A stretch of DNA of 64,000 nt from Acetobacteraceae bacterium (lineage in GTDB: Bacteria; Pseudomonadota; Alphaproteobacteria; Acetobacterales; Acetobacteraceae): the NCBI GenBank assembly GCA_027487385.1, contig JAIYDS010000205.1:1-64000 (forward strand), written 5' to 3'. The notes below the pieces were generated by a model. That model was given only the letters and a program-made list of their open reading frames with translations, ran no database searches and was not told where the DNA came from. Made by a program: the position numbers and the translations under genes. Within the stretch, counting starts at the first letter, position 1. Each line of letters starts with the position of its first letter. This document shows, piece by piece, positions 10,560 to 20,575 of the stretch.

Positions 10560-10617
10560 GGAGCTTGGACCTTCCGAGGGGGCAGATGAACCGGTGCGGT
10601 GCATCTGCCCCTTGCAC

Positions 10618-10633
10618 AGCACATCCCGTGCCA
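10618..10633 (-). promoter_or_regulatory. Putative sigma-54 promoter of the PEP-CTERM gene
   Basis: TGGCACGGGATGTGCT against TGGCACG-N4-TTGCW; GG and GC at -24/-12 spacing. Confidence 0.7.
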
Positions 10634-10671
10634 CGAATTTTACAATTCAAAATCAATATCTTGTGGGCCAC

Positions 10672-11526
10672 TTAGGTCAAGACCCGGCCGGTCTGTAAAG
10701 CCGGCCGACAAGCGCCCGCCGGCTGATCCTGGCGAAACGGAAGGCCAGCGGCGACCAGCAGCAGGAGCACGAGCGTGAAGAAGACCCAGCCATAGATCAG
10801 GTGATCCGCCGCCGCGGCCTCGGCGCTGCCGAGCTGATGGCCCAGCAGCACGATCCCCAGCGCCCGCAGCCCATTGGCCAGCACCGGCACCACCAACGCC
10901 AGGACCATCACCGCCACGCGCCGCCCTGGGCTGCGGAACATCACCGCCGCGTAAAGCGCGCCGAAGGCCAGCGAGGCGATGAGGAAGCGCAGCCCGGCGC
11001 AGGCTTCGGCCACCAAGAAGATGCCGGCCGGGATCTCGATGGTCAGCGCATCGGCGAAATGCGGGATGCCGAGCAGCGTCAGTCCGGTAACGATCATCCA
11101 GGCGGTCAACCGTTGCAGCAGCGGCACCAGAAAGGCGCCGAAGGGCACCAGGAACACAAGATAGGCCAGCGGCACGGCGAAGGCGCGGAACAGGCGCCAG
11201 CCGAAAACGCCGAGGAACCAGGCGGGCACCAGCCCCAGCGCGGCGAGTTGCCGCCCCTCCATGAGGCCCAGCCGGTCCGCCAGCCACCAGCCGGCGCCGA
11301 ATCCGGCCGCCATGGGCAGCGCCAACCAGCTCGGTTCGGCCAGGCCCGTGAAGCGCGCCCGCCGCGTCCAGCCGAGCCAGAGCGCGATAGGGAGAACAAG
11401 CCAGCAGTGGTTATAGGCGGTGGAGCTGGACCAGATGCCCAGCGCCGCGCTGATCTCCGCCTGGAAGGCCCAGCCCAGCAGCGGCAAGCCGGCTAGAAAG
11501 AGCATCGCCGCTCGCTGGAGCCTCAT
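10672..11526 (-). CDS. xrtA: Exosortase A
   Basis: Multi-TM protein with EACAGLRFLIASLAFG (Cys), LANGLRALGIV (Arg) and DHLIYGWVFF (His) motifs. Confidence 0.92.
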   Translation of the reverse strand: MRLQRAAMLFLAGLPLLGWAFQAEISAALGIWSSSTAYNHCWLVLPIALWLGWTRRARFTGLAEPSWLALPMAAGFGAGWWLADRLGLMEGRQLAALGLVPAWFLGVFGWRLFRAFAVPLAYLVFLVPFGAFLVPLLQRLTAWMIVTGLTLLGIPHFADALTIEIPAGIFLVAEACAGLRFLIASLAFGALYAAVMFRSPGRRVAVMVLALVVPVLANGLRALGIVLLGHQLGSAEAAAADHLIYGWVFFTLVLLLLVAAGLPFRQDQPAGACRPALQTGRVLT

Positions 11527-12734
11527 GCCGCGGGCGCCAGCAGCGCATCCAGCCGCCGCAACGTCACCGACCAGTCATGTCCCCGCTCCATGGCCAGCCG
11601 CCCCGCAGCCCCCAGCGCCGGGTGGCGCCCGCACAGCACCTCGGCGATGGCCTGGGCCGTCGCGGCGGCGCCATCGGCCACCAGCAGGTCCCGCCCAGGC
11701 GTCGCGCGGATGCCCTCGAAGGCGGGGCTGGAGGCGATGACGGGCCGGCCCATCGCCATGGCCTCCAGCAGCTTGTTCTGCACGCCGCGCGCGATCAGCA
11801 GGGGCGCCACCGCCGCCGCCGCATGGGCGATATAGGGCCGCGTGTCGGCAACGCGGCCGGTGACGTGGATATCGGGCTGGGCCGCCAGGGCGCGCACAGC
11901 CTCGCTCGGCCGGGCGCCGACGATGTGGAATTCCGGCGCGGCATCGCCCCCGCGCAGCAGCGGCATCACCTCCCGCGCGAACCAGAGCACGGCCTGGATA
12001 TTGGGGCGGTAATCCATCGTCCCGGTGAAGACCAGCGCGGGCCGGCCCAAGGTGTAAGGATTCCTGAAAGCCAGCGCCGGATGGAACCGCGCCAGGTCCA
12101 CGCCATTGTCCACCCACCCGGTGCGCGAAGCCGCCTCGGGCGCCAGCGCCGCGAAACGGTCGCGCTCGGGCTCGGAAACGAGGATGGTATGATCGAAGCC
12201 CGCCGCCGCCTGGCGTTCGTAGGCCAGCAGCGTGCGGGCCTCGCGCGCCCAAATCTGGCGGCGCGGCATGGCCGCCTCGGCCGCGTAGGCAAGCCATTTC
12301 TCGCTATCCACATCCACGAGGTCGAGCACGCGGGCCGGCACCGCGCCCCAGCCGGGGGCAGCGAGCACATATTGCGCCATGGCCGAGGAATAGGCGAAGG
12401 CCGCGTCATAGCGCCCCGCCGCCAGGCCATGCGCCACCCAGGCCCGCAAGCGCGGCGCGTGGAACCAGCCCAGCGTCAGCGGCAGGCCCGGCCGGGCGCG
12501 CACCAGCGCCCGCGCGCCCGCCGCGAGCCCCAGCCGCACCGGCACGCATTCCACCGCCGCGCAAAGGCCGCGCAGCCTCGGCAGGTGATCCTCATCGGCC
12601 GGATCATCTGAAAGGCAGCCGAGATCCACCTCGAAGCGCCGCGCCAGATGCTCCAGGAGATGCCAGGAGCGGATGCGGTCCCCCTTGTCCGGCGGGTAGG
12701 GCAGGCGATGGGCGAGGAAGAGCAGTCGTGCCAT
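11523..12734 (-). CDS. Glycosyltransferase, PEP-CTERM/exosortase-associated (TIGR03087-like)
   Basis: MARLLFLAHRLPYPPDKGDRIRSWHLLEHLARRFEVDLGCLSDDPADE; GT4 C-terminal half. Confidence 0.9.
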   Translation of the reverse strand: MARLLFLAHRLPYPPDKGDRIRSWHLLEHLARRFEVDLGCLSDDPADEDHLPRLRGLCAAVECVPVRLGLAAGARALVRARPGLPLTLGWFHAPRLRAWVAHGLAAGRYDAAFAYSSAMAQYVLAAPGWGAVPARVLDLVDVDSEKWLAYAAEAAMPRRQIWAREARTLLAYERQAAAGFDHTILVSEPERDRFAALAPEAASRTGWVDNGVDLARFHPALAFRNPYTLGRPALVFTGTMDYRPNIQAVLWFAREVMPLLRGGDAAPEFHIVGARPSEAVRALAAQPDIHVTGRVADTRPYIAHAAAAVAPLLIARGVQNKLLEAMAMGRPVIASSPAFEGIRATPGRDLLVADGAAATAQAIAEVLCGRHPALGAAGRLAMERGHDWSVTLRRLDALLAPAA

Positions 12735-12739
12735 TCGCC

Positions 12740-13774
12740 CTATCCCAAGCCGCGCACGATGGGCGGGCCCAACAGATTGGCAAGCCGCAGCGGCAGGCGC
12801 CGCCAAGCCGAGATCATCATCTTGTACTTCGGGTTGGTCGGGTTGTGCTCGGCCAGGCTCGCGCCGGGGCGCAACTGATAGGCGTAGTGCAGCGTCTGCG
12901 GCGTGAAGCCCCAATGCTGCTTGAAGGCATAGGCGCCGGTGCCGGTCTTGCTGCGGCCGAAGTCGAAGAGTCGCGCGCCGCGCTCGGCGCCGGCGCGGCG
13001 CATCACCTCCCAATACATGAAGTCATTGCCGGCCAGGGCGCGCGCGGCCGTCGTGCCGCCGCCGTAATAGGGCAGCACCTCGTCGCGGAAATGGAAGTTC
13101 AGCACAGAGGCGATGGGCCGGCCCTCATGCAGCACGGTCAGCACATCGCTTTCCGCCGCGAAGATTTCGCCCAGCAGGCGGAAATAGCGGCGCGGGAAGA
13201 CAGGCGTGCCGAGGTTCAGCACGGATTGCGCATAGATCCCGTGCAGCCGGTCCGTGTCGTGATCGCTGATGGAGGTGAGCCCGTTCTGGATCCCCTTGCG
13301 CACCATCGCGCGCTGCTTGCGCGGAATGGCGGCGAGATCGGCCTCGGCCTGGCCGGTCATCGCCTTGCGGAAGGTGGTGTAGAGCGCGCCGCGCTCAGGC
13401 CAACCCAGGTCGGGCTCATGCAGATGACGGAATTCCAGGCAGGGCGCGCCCAAGCGGCGCTGCAGGTCGAGCGCGTGTTCGGTGAGGGCGGCAGCGGCCT
13501 CCTGCGTGGCGGCGACCGGCCCGCCATAGACGCAGAAGGGCGTGGAGATCAGCGCATCGCCAAACAGCCAAGTCTTCATCCGCGCCAAAGGCAGGATGCC
13601 GACCACGGCGCCATCCTGCTCGGCATAGCTGAAGTGGGTGGCGTGGCCGAAGGCCTCCTCGATCACGCGGCGCCAGCCGGAGAGGTGAAACATGGTCGCC
13701 TCCGGCCGGGCGCGGACGAAATCATCCCAGGCGCCGGCCGAGGAGGGGGTGAGGGTGTGGATGCGGAGCGCCAT
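12740..13774 (-). CDS. FemAB-like protein, XrtA/PEP-CTERM system-associated
   Basis: Peptidoglycan-bridge-type GNAT fold motifs (PRKQRAMVRKGIQNGL, FDFGRSKTGTGAYAFKQHWGF); locus context. Confidence 0.88.
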   Translation of the reverse strand: MALRIHTLTPSSAGAWDDFVRARPEATMFHLSGWRRVIEEAFGHATHFSYAEQDGAVVGILPLARMKTWLFGDALISTPFCVYGGPVAATQEAAAALTEHALDLQRRLGAPCLEFRHLHEPDLGWPERGALYTTFRKAMTGQAEADLAAIPRKQRAMVRKGIQNGLTSISDHDTDRLHGIYAQSVLNLGTPVFPRRYFRLLGEIFAAESDVLTVLHEGRPIASVLNFHFRDEVLPYYGGGTTAARALAGNDFMYWEVMRRAGAERGARLFDFGRSKTGTGAYAFKQHWGFTPQTLHYAYQLRPGASLAEHNPTNPKYKMMISAWRRLPLRLANLLGPPIVRGLG

Positions 13775-13775
13775 G

Positions 13776-14630
13776 TCAGGCCGCCGCCAGCGTCGCGGCG
13801 TGCAGCGCATCCATGCGGCCCCAGGCGAAATCGCCCAGCAGCCGCTCCATCCGCCGCGCCATGCTGCGCTGGCCGACATAATGGCGGAACCCCGCACGCA
13901 TCCCGGCATTGACGACGCGCGGCTGGTCCGGATCCACCTCCCAGGGGTGGAAGTAGAAGATCCCCTCGCGCCCATGCACCGCATTCACCCGCCGCAGCCC
14001 AAGGCGGAACAGCCAATAGGGCATCAACCGGAACCACCCGCCGCCCGAGCAGGGGAGGTTGCGGCCATGGACGCGCAGGATGGTCATGGGCAGTTCCATC
14101 ACCCCATCTGGCGCGGGCCAATACGGCACCACCGAAGTCTCGGCCGAGCCATAGGTATCGTGATGAATGGGGAAGATGGAGGAGCTGTAGAGATGCCCCT
14201 CCTCGCGCAGGATGCGATGCGCCCAGGGGGTTTCCGCCGCGCTGATCGAGAAGGTGGGCGCGCGATAGCCCAGCACCGGCGTGCCGGTGATGCCCTCCAG
14301 GATGGTTTTCGCGCGGCGGATGTCGCGGCGGAAGGCGGCCTCGCCGATCGCATCCACACGGTCATGCCCATAGCCATGGCTTGCGACTTCGTGGCCCGCG
14401 GCGGCGATGCGCAGCACCAGCTCCGGATGGCGCTCCGCCACCCATCCCAGGATGAAGAAGGTGGCGCGCACATCGGCGCGGGCGAAGCTTTCCAGCACGC
14501 GATCCGTGCTGGCCGCCACGCGCGATTCCAGCGCGGACCATTGCCGGCGCTCGATCACCTCCGCGAAGGCCTGGACCTGGAACCACTCCTCCACATCCAC
14601 GCTCATCGCGTTGCACAGGCGGGGGGTCAC
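13776..14630 (-). CDS. Polysaccharide deacetylase, XrtA-associated (DUF3473-type)
   Basis: MSVDVEEWFQVQAF, ATFFILGWVAERHPELV, ASHGYGHD, GYRAPTFSI; 4-nt overlap with upstream ATPase gene. Confidence 0.92.
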   Translation of the reverse strand: MTPRLCNAMSVDVEEWFQVQAFAEVIERRQWSALESRVAASTDRVLESFARADVRATFFILGWVAERHPELVLRIAAAGHEVASHGYGHDRVDAIGEAAFRRDIRRAKTILEGITGTPVLGYRAPTFSISAAETPWAHRILREEGHLYSSSIFPIHHDTYGSAETSVVPYWPAPDGVMELPMTILRVHGRNLPCSGGGWFRLMPYWLFRLGLRRVNAVHGREGIFYFHPWEVDPDQPRVVNAGMRAGFRHYVGQRSMARRMERLLGDFAWGRMDALHAATLAAA

Positions 14631-15616
14631 CACCGCAGCCTCCCCGACTTGCCATAACAAAGCCGGCCCACCCAGCCGAGGCGATCGGCATATTCCTCCA
14701 GCGCGCGCTGATTTTCTTCGGCGCGGTCCGCGAGACGCTCGAAGAGATCGGAGTTGGAAGGCGGCTGCGCCTCGATCGCCTCATACCGCGCGGCGGCAGG
14801 CGCGAGGGAGGGCCCGCCGAGATCTTCCTCCAGCTCCTGCGCCGTCATCTGCGCCATCTCGGCGGTGATCACGCCCGCCTCCTCCAGCGCCGCGCTCAGC
14901 ATGATGCGGGCGCAGAGCCGATTGACGCGGCGGGGAATGCCGTCGCTGTGGCGGAAGACGACATCCAGCGCCTCGGGCGCCCAGGCGGGGCGGCCCTGCC
15001 AGCCCACCGCGCGCAGGCGATGCAGCACATACTCATGCGTCTCCTCCCGCGTCAGCCCGGTGAGGTGGTAGGAGGCGATGACGCGCTGGCGCAGTTGGTC
15101 CAGGTCGGGGCTCGCCATCATCCGGCGCAGCTGCGGCTGGCCCATCAGGATGGTCTGCAAGGCCTGCTGCCCGGGCAGCGTCACGTTGGAGAGCATCCGC
15201 AGCTCCTCCAGCGCGGAGGGCGGCAGGCCCTGCGCCTCATCCACCACCAGCAGATGGCGCCGGATGGAAATCCTCATCGCATGGGTGATACCGCGCAGCA
15301 CGGCGGCCTTGTTGCCCTCGGGCTCGGCGCCGAAGGCATGCGCCACCATGCGCAGCACGTCATCGCCGCTGACCAGCGTGGTCGTGATTCGCGCGATGAC
15401 GAAGCCCGCCGGGTCCAGGTCGTCGCAGAGATGCTCGATCAGCGTGGTCTTGCCCGCGCCGACCTCGCCCGTGATGACGATGAAGCCCTCGCGCTGCGAA
15501 AGCCCATAGACCAGATGCGCATGGGCGCGGCGATGCACGCTGCTGGGGAAGAAAAGCCGGGCATTGGGCGTCATCTGGAAGGGATGTTCGCGCAAGCTGT
15601 AAGTGGTGCCGTGCAT
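14627..15616 (-). CDS. AAA ATPase, XrtA-associated
   Basis: YSLREHPFQMTPNARLFFPS, Walker A GEVGAGKTTL, Walker B LLVVDEAQ. Confidence 0.92.
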   Translation of the reverse strand: MHGTTYSLREHPFQMTPNARLFFPSSVHRRAHAHLVYGLSQREGFIVITGEVGAGKTTLIEHLCDDLDPAGFVIARITTTLVSGDDVLRMVAHAFGAEPEGNKAAVLRGITHAMRISIRRHLLVVDEAQGLPPSALEELRMLSNVTLPGQQALQTILMGQPQLRRMMASPDLDQLRQRVIASYHLTGLTREETHEYVLHRLRAVGWQGRPAWAPEALDVVFRHSDGIPRRVNRLCARIMLSAALEEAGVITAEMAQMTAQELEEDLGGPSLAPAAARYEAIEAQPPSNSDLFERLADRAEENQRALEEYADRLGWVGRLCYGKSGRLRW

Positions 15617-15652
15617 GGTGGCACTCCTGTGTCGCAGGTGGGGGGCGGGCGG

Positions 15653-17353
15653 TCAGAAGCTCTGGCGCAGCCCGATGACGACGGTGTTCTGGATGGCGCG
15701 GCCGCCGCCATATCGCTCGCCGCGATTGCTCAGCACGTATTGCGCATAGGCGCTGAGACCCGGCGCCAGCTGTGTGACGAGGGAGACGGTGCCGCCATAG
15801 ACATCGCCCGAGGGCTGCCCCTGTCGCTCCAGCCGGCCATATTGCAGGGCAGCGATCGCCGTCGTCGCAGGCGTCAGCGCATGGGACCAGGTGAAGGTCG
15901 CGGAATTGCCCCGCTGCTCATAGGCGATGGCCCCGGCCGCGATGGCCACAGGGAGCTGGCGCTCGCTCGCGAGCGTCAGGGCGAAGACATCGCGCGGCCA
16001 GGTCTGGGTGATGGTGGCACTCGCCCGGCGGATGCGCAGCAGGCTGCCCTGCGCGCCTAGGAAGGAATCGGCGAAGGGTTGGGCGGCCGGCGCGCCGGTC
16101 AACCCATCCACCGGATTGCCGAGTGCATCGAGCGTGGTCAGGCTCAGGAAATCGGCGGCGCGCTGCGCGCCTGTGGTCAGCCTCTCGGAATAGCTGGCGA
16201 AGATGCGCGTGCGCCCGCCCAGCGCGAAGACGGAATCAAACGCGGGGGAGCTGAAGCCGCCGCGATGCACATAGCGGAGCGTGAATCCGCTTTCGGGCGA
16301 GAGCGCCATGCGGCCGCCGACGGACCACACCGCCTCGTTCAGCTCGAAGCGCGGCGATCCGGAATAGCGCTGCATCTCGTAGCCACCTTCGGCCAGCAGG
16401 GCGATGCGGCGGGTGATGAAATAGCGGCCCTCCAGCGTGGCGCTGCGGCGATAGGCGTTCTGCAGCACGCCCGTGCCGTCGTAATCGGTGGAGAGCACCC
16501 GCGCCTCCAGCCCCAGCGGGCCGAAGCGGGGTCCGGTGCGCGCCACGCCATAGATGGCATTCGCGGTGAAATGGTCATTGGCGAAGCCGGAGGGCGGGGT
16601 GGTGGTGGAGAGCGCGGGGCCCCCACCGACAAGGCTTTGCTGCACGGATTGGAAGGCATAACCGGCCTGCACCGTCGCGAGATCGCCGAAGCGATGCATC
16701 CAATAGGGGGCGATCTGATAGGCGATGGTCTGCACCAACCCATCCCGCCCCAGCGTGGGCGTGGTCTGCGGCGCATAGCCGCCCGTGGCGGATTGCGTCG
16801 CCGCCGCGCCGCGCACATCAATGAAGATGGCATCGGGCACGATGGTCGCGAGGAATTGGCCGTTGAAGCGCTGCAACACCTGCGGCCGCGAGGGGTCCGA
16901 GCCAAAGAGCTGCACGGCGGGCGTGTAGTTCAGCAGCCCTTGGATGCGCCGCGTGTCCACCGCCATCATCAGCCCGGGCGTGAGTGTCGTGATCCACTCG
17001 GAGCGCGCGCCGGTCGCGGTCTGCTGCACATTGTCGGTAGCGAGCAGCTGGGCAGCTATGCTGGGCGTCACGGTGAAGCGGCGGGTGGTGAGATCGGCGG
17101 GCGGGCTGGTGGCGTTGAAGGGAAAGCCCTGCCCCATCGGCATGAGCGCGGAGTTGCCCAGCGCGGGCACCCCCAGCGCCGGGCCGCGCGTCAGCGGCGC
17201 GTCGAAACCCTGCGCGAGGGGCGTGCCCTCGCCGAGCCCGGCCTCGGGTGCCGCAACCTCGGCGCGCGGGGTGGTCTCCATCGGGGGCGGCGGCACCTGC
17301 GCGACGGCCAGGCCTGGCAGCAGTAGGATCAGGGCGAGGGGCTCAAGGCGCAT
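15653..17353 (-). CDS. Outer-membrane beta-barrel protein, PEP-CTERM system-associated (TIGR03016-like)
   Basis: Signal peptide MRLEPLALILLLPGLAVAQ; beta-rich; C-terminal ...NTVVIGLRQSF. Confidence 0.8.
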   Translation of the reverse strand: MRLEPLALILLLPGLAVAQVPPPPMETTPRAEVAAPEAGLGEGTPLAQGFDAPLTRGPALGVPALGNSALMPMGQGFPFNATSPPADLTTRRFTVTPSIAAQLLATDNVQQTATGARSEWITTLTPGLMMAVDTRRIQGLLNYTPAVQLFGSDPSRPQVLQRFNGQFLATIVPDAIFIDVRGAAATQSATGGYAPQTTPTLGRDGLVQTIAYQIAPYWMHRFGDLATVQAGYAFQSVQQSLVGGGPALSTTTPPSGFANDHFTANAIYGVARTGPRFGPLGLEARVLSTDYDGTGVLQNAYRRSATLEGRYFITRRIALLAEGGYEMQRYSGSPRFELNEAVWSVGGRMALSPESGFTLRYVHRGGFSSPAFDSVFALGGRTRIFASYSERLTTGAQRAADFLSLTTLDALGNPVDGLTGAPAAQPFADSFLGAQGSLLRIRRASATITQTWPRDVFALTLASERQLPVAIAAGAIAYEQRGNSATFTWSHALTPATTAIAALQYGRLERQGQPSGDVYGGTVSLVTQLAPGLSAYAQYVLSNRGERYGGGRAIQNTVVIGLRQSF

Positions 17354-18176
17354 GGGCGGCGCCTTCCCCGGCGCGGTTGCCGAAGCTGCCACTGCTGCTG
17401 AGCCGCGTGCGGTTCAGCAGCAATTGGAGCACGGGGCAGGCCTCCAGCAGGTCCAGCGCGGCCTCCACCTCGCCGCGCGCAGTGCGCTGCGCATCCACCA
17501 CCAGCACCACCTGCCCCGCCGCGGCGGCCAAAGCGGCGGCGTCGCTGCTGGCAAGGCAGGGCGGCGTATCGAGCACGAGGATGTGATGCGGCAGGCTGGC
17601 GGCGAGGCGGAGCACGCAATCGGCCAGGGTTCCGCCCGGCGCGGCTTCGGTGAGGCGGGGGCGGCCCAGCGGCAGCAGATGGAGGCGGTCCAGCGCCGTG
17701 GGCAGGATCAGATCCGCCCCACGCTGCCGGGGTTCGGCCACCAGGTCCCGCAGGCCGGTGCGCCCTTGCAGATTGAGGCTGCGCGTCAGGCCGGCGCCGC
17801 GCCCATCCGCATCCACCAGCAGCACGGGGCGCGCCCCGCTGGTCGCGATGCTGGCCGCGAGGTTCAGCGCGATGAAGCTGCGCCCCTCGCGCGGCAGGGC
17901 GCTCGCCACCAGGATGATCCGGCGTGCCGCCGCCTCATCCGCTTGGCGCAGCACCTGATGCTGCACCAGGGCGATCTCCTCCTGCGCGCGGCCGGGCCGG
18001 CCGCCGGGTGTGACCAGCAGCCCCGCCGCCCGCAGCGCCTCGATCGGGATCAGCGCGGCCGGCGGCAGCGCGAGCAGCGCGGTGACGGGAGGGCGCGGTT
18101 TCTCCGCCGCCTCGCGGCGCAGCATCTCGGCCGCGCGCTCCACCAGGTGGCCGCGGAACTGGGCGTCGGCGCTCAT
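17343..18176 (-). CDS. Tyrosine autokinase/CpsD-CapB-like ATPase, XrtA-associated
   Basis: ILVASALPREGRSFIALNLAASIA, VLLVDADGRGAGLT, HILVLDTPP. Confidence 0.88.
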   Translation of the reverse strand: MSADAQFRGHLVERAAEMLRREAAEKPRPPVTALLALPPAALIPIEALRAAGLLVTPGGRPGRAQEEIALVQHQVLRQADEAAARRIILVASALPREGRSFIALNLAASIATSGARPVLLVDADGRGAGLTRSLNLQGRTGLRDLVAEPRQRGADLILPTALDRLHLLPLGRPRLTEAAPGGTLADCVLRLAASLPHHILVLDTPPCLASSDAAALAAAAGQVVLVVDAQRTARGEVEAALDLLEACPVLQLLLNRTRLSSSGSFGNRAGEGAAHAP

Positions 18177-19672
18177 GCGAAATGCCTTATCAACTCGGCG
18201 GGCATGCCGGTGAGGACGGCCGCGTAGCCGACGAACAGCAGGGCCAGTCCGCCCAGGAAGGCGGCACTGGCCAAGCCCCCGCCCACCCGACGCGGCCCGG
18301 TGATGCCGCCCAGCACCGGCAGGCCCAGGGCGCGCAGATCCTGCAGCGTGTAGAAGCTGTGATCGAGGCGCGAGAGCGCGAAGGCCGAGGCCAGGCCGGC
18401 CGCCAGCCCCGCCGCCAGCACGGCCGAGAAGAGCAGCAGCCGGTTGGGCGCGATGGGCCGCGTCGGCAGGCTCGGCGGGTCCACCACCTCCAGCCGCACG
18501 CGGTCCGAGCTGTTGCGCGCGGCGCCGGCGATCTGGATCGCCTCGCGCCGGCCCAGCAACTCGTCGTAATTGCGGCGCAGCACGGTGTAGTCGCGGTTGA
18601 GGTTCAGCGCCTGAGCCTGCACCTCGGGCTCGCTGCGGGCGATGGCGTCGAGCCGCTCCACCTCCGAGCGGCCCAGCCGCTCCTGGCGTTCGAGCGAGGC
18701 GATCTGTGCCGTCACATCCACCAGGCGGACGCGCAGCTGCTCCAGCAGCGGGTTGGAGCGCGCTGCGGCTGTGCCGCCGCGCGGGGCGCTGCGCGCGCCA
18801 CCACCGCTGCCGCGCAGCTCCGCCACGATGCCGCGGGCCGCGACCACATCGGGGTGCTGATCGGTGAGGCGCAGACGCAGCTCGCGCAGCGCGCGCTCGG
18901 CCTCGGCCAGGCGGCCATTTCCGCCGCCCGCCTCCAGCGCCGGCAGGGCGGGGGTGGCGTCGATCTGCTGCTGGGTGATCTCGCGGCGCGAGCTCGCATC
19001 CTGCAGCTCACCCTGCACCTGGAGCACGCGGCTGCGCGCCGCCTCCAGGCGGGAGACCCCGCCCAACGCGTCCGAGGGCAGGATGTCCATGTAGCGCGCC
19101 TGGAACTCGGCCCGGCGCTGCTCGGCCTGGCGCAGCTGCGCCTCATAGCTCGCGATCTGCTGCGCGACGAAACTGCGCGCGCTGTCCATCTGCTGCCGGT
19201 CATTCGCCGTCGCGGCCTCGATGAAAAGGTTCAGCGTCGTCTGCACCACATCGCGGGCGATGCGGGGATTGCGGTCGCGATAGTCGATGGTGAAGAGATT
19301 GCGCGTCTGGGTGGTGATGCGGATCTCGCGCGCCAGGCGCTGGATCAGCGCATCCCGCTCTGCGGCGGCCTCCACGCGCTCGCGCAGGTCGGTGCGGGCG
19401 ACGACCTTCTCGAGGTTGGGGCGGCTCAGCAATGTGCGTTGCAGCACCTCGACCTGGCCGGCGGGCGTGCTCTCGATCGCGATGCCGCGCAGCAGCAGGC
19501 TGAGGATGGCATCGGCATCGGCATAGACGCGGGCGTTGGATTCATACTGGCTCGGCAGCATCTGCACGGCGAACCAGCCGCCGCCGCAGACCAGCCAGGC
19601 GACGAGCAGCGCGCTCCAGCGATGCCGGGCCATGGCGGCGGCATGCCGCCTGAGGAGGTTCATCAGCGCCAC
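18173..19672 (-). CDS. Polysaccharide chain-length determinant, XrtA-associated (Wzz-like)
   Basis: N- and C-terminal TM segments, long coiled-coil, QYESNARVYAD, DPPSLPTRPIAPNR. Confidence 0.9.
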   Translation of the reverse strand: MALMNLLRRHAAAMARHRWSALLVAWLVCGGGWFAVQMLPSQYESNARVYADADAILSLLLRGIAIESTPAGQVEVLQRTLLSRPNLEKVVARTDLRERVEAAAERDALIQRLAREIRITTQTRNLFTIDYRDRNPRIARDVVQTTLNLFIEAATANDRQQMDSARSFVAQQIASYEAQLRQAEQRRAEFQARYMDILPSDALGGVSRLEAARSRVLQVQGELQDASSRREITQQQIDATPALPALEAGGGNGRLAEAERALRELRLRLTDQHPDVVAARGIVAELRGSGGGARSAPRGGTAAARSNPLLEQLRVRLVDVTAQIASLERQERLGRSEVERLDAIARSEPEVQAQALNLNRDYTVLRRNYDELLGRREAIQIAGAARNSSDRVRLEVVDPPSLPTRPIAPNRLLLFSAVLAAGLAAGLASAFALSRLDHSFYTLQDLRALGLPVLGGITGPRRVGGGLASAAFLGGLALLFVGYAAVLTGMPAELIRHFA

Positions 19673-19675
19673 GGT

Positions 19676-20299
19676 TCAGAACCAGCCCTGAGGGATGACG
19701 AGCGTATCGCCCGGATGCATCGCGACATCCTGGCTAATGTCGCCATCTCGCAGCAGGTCGGCCAGGCGGACGGGGATGCGCGTGGTCTGGGGATGGGCCT
19801 CGCCCGTTAGGCTCTCGCGCCGGATGATGGTGGCCCGGTTGCCGGCAGCGAAGCGTGTCAGCCCGCGCGCGCCGATGATGACGTCGAGCAGCGTCAGGCC
19901 GTCGCGATAGGGCGCGGACATGGGTTGCGCCACCTCGCCCACCACGCGGATCATGCGGCTGGGCGGGCCCTGGAAGCCGCGCACCATGACGGTGACGCTT
20001 GGCTCGCGCACGAAGTCGCGCAGCTTCGCCTCGATGTCGCGGGCCAGGGCGGAGGGGGTCCGGCCGGCGGCCTGGATGTCTGGGACCAACGGCAGGGAGA
20101 GCCGGCCATCGGGGCGGACGGGCAGGTCCGCCGCGCTGAGCTCCGGCGCGCGATAGACGAAGACGGTCAGCGTATCGCCCGCGCCGAGGATGTATTCGGA
20201 GCTCGGGATGACGCCGCGCTCGGGGGTCTGCGGCAATTGGCTGGCACATCCGGCGAGGATGGCGAGCGGCAGGGCGATGATGGATCGAAGCCGTCGCAT
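19676..20299 (-). CDS. Polysaccharide export lipoprotein, XrtA-associated (Wza-like)
   Basis: Lipobox LAILAGCAS; YILGAGDTLTVFVYRAPELS; GFQGPPSRMIRVVGEVAQP. Confidence 0.9.
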   Translation of the reverse strand: MRRLRSIIALPLAILAGCASQLPQTPERGVIPSSEYILGAGDTLTVFVYRAPELSAADLPVRPDGRLSLPLVPDIQAAGRTPSALARDIEAKLRDFVREPSVTVMVRGFQGPPSRMIRVVGEVAQPMSAPYRDGLTLLDVIIGARGLTRFAAGNRATIIRRESLTGEAHPQTTRIPVRLADLLRDGDISQDVAMHPGDTLVIPQGWF

Positions 20300-20575
20300 G
20301 GCGGTTCCTCGGCTGGGGGTGTGGGTCGGTGCGGCACGGCACGTCCCATCAGCCACCCCGCCTGGGTCGTCGGCGGAACTTTCGATGACAAGGATGACTA
20401 CGCCGGGGCGGGCGTTGTTTCAAGAATATTTTACGTTTCTCTCCCTGTATTATATGTAAATATCAAAATTCTGGAGAAATATTTTCTTTTATTTTTCTAT
20501 TTTATGAAATATCGGTCGTTATTTCTGAATGTAATTTTCCAAAAATCACGGATGTAAACAATAAATACTAGTATT

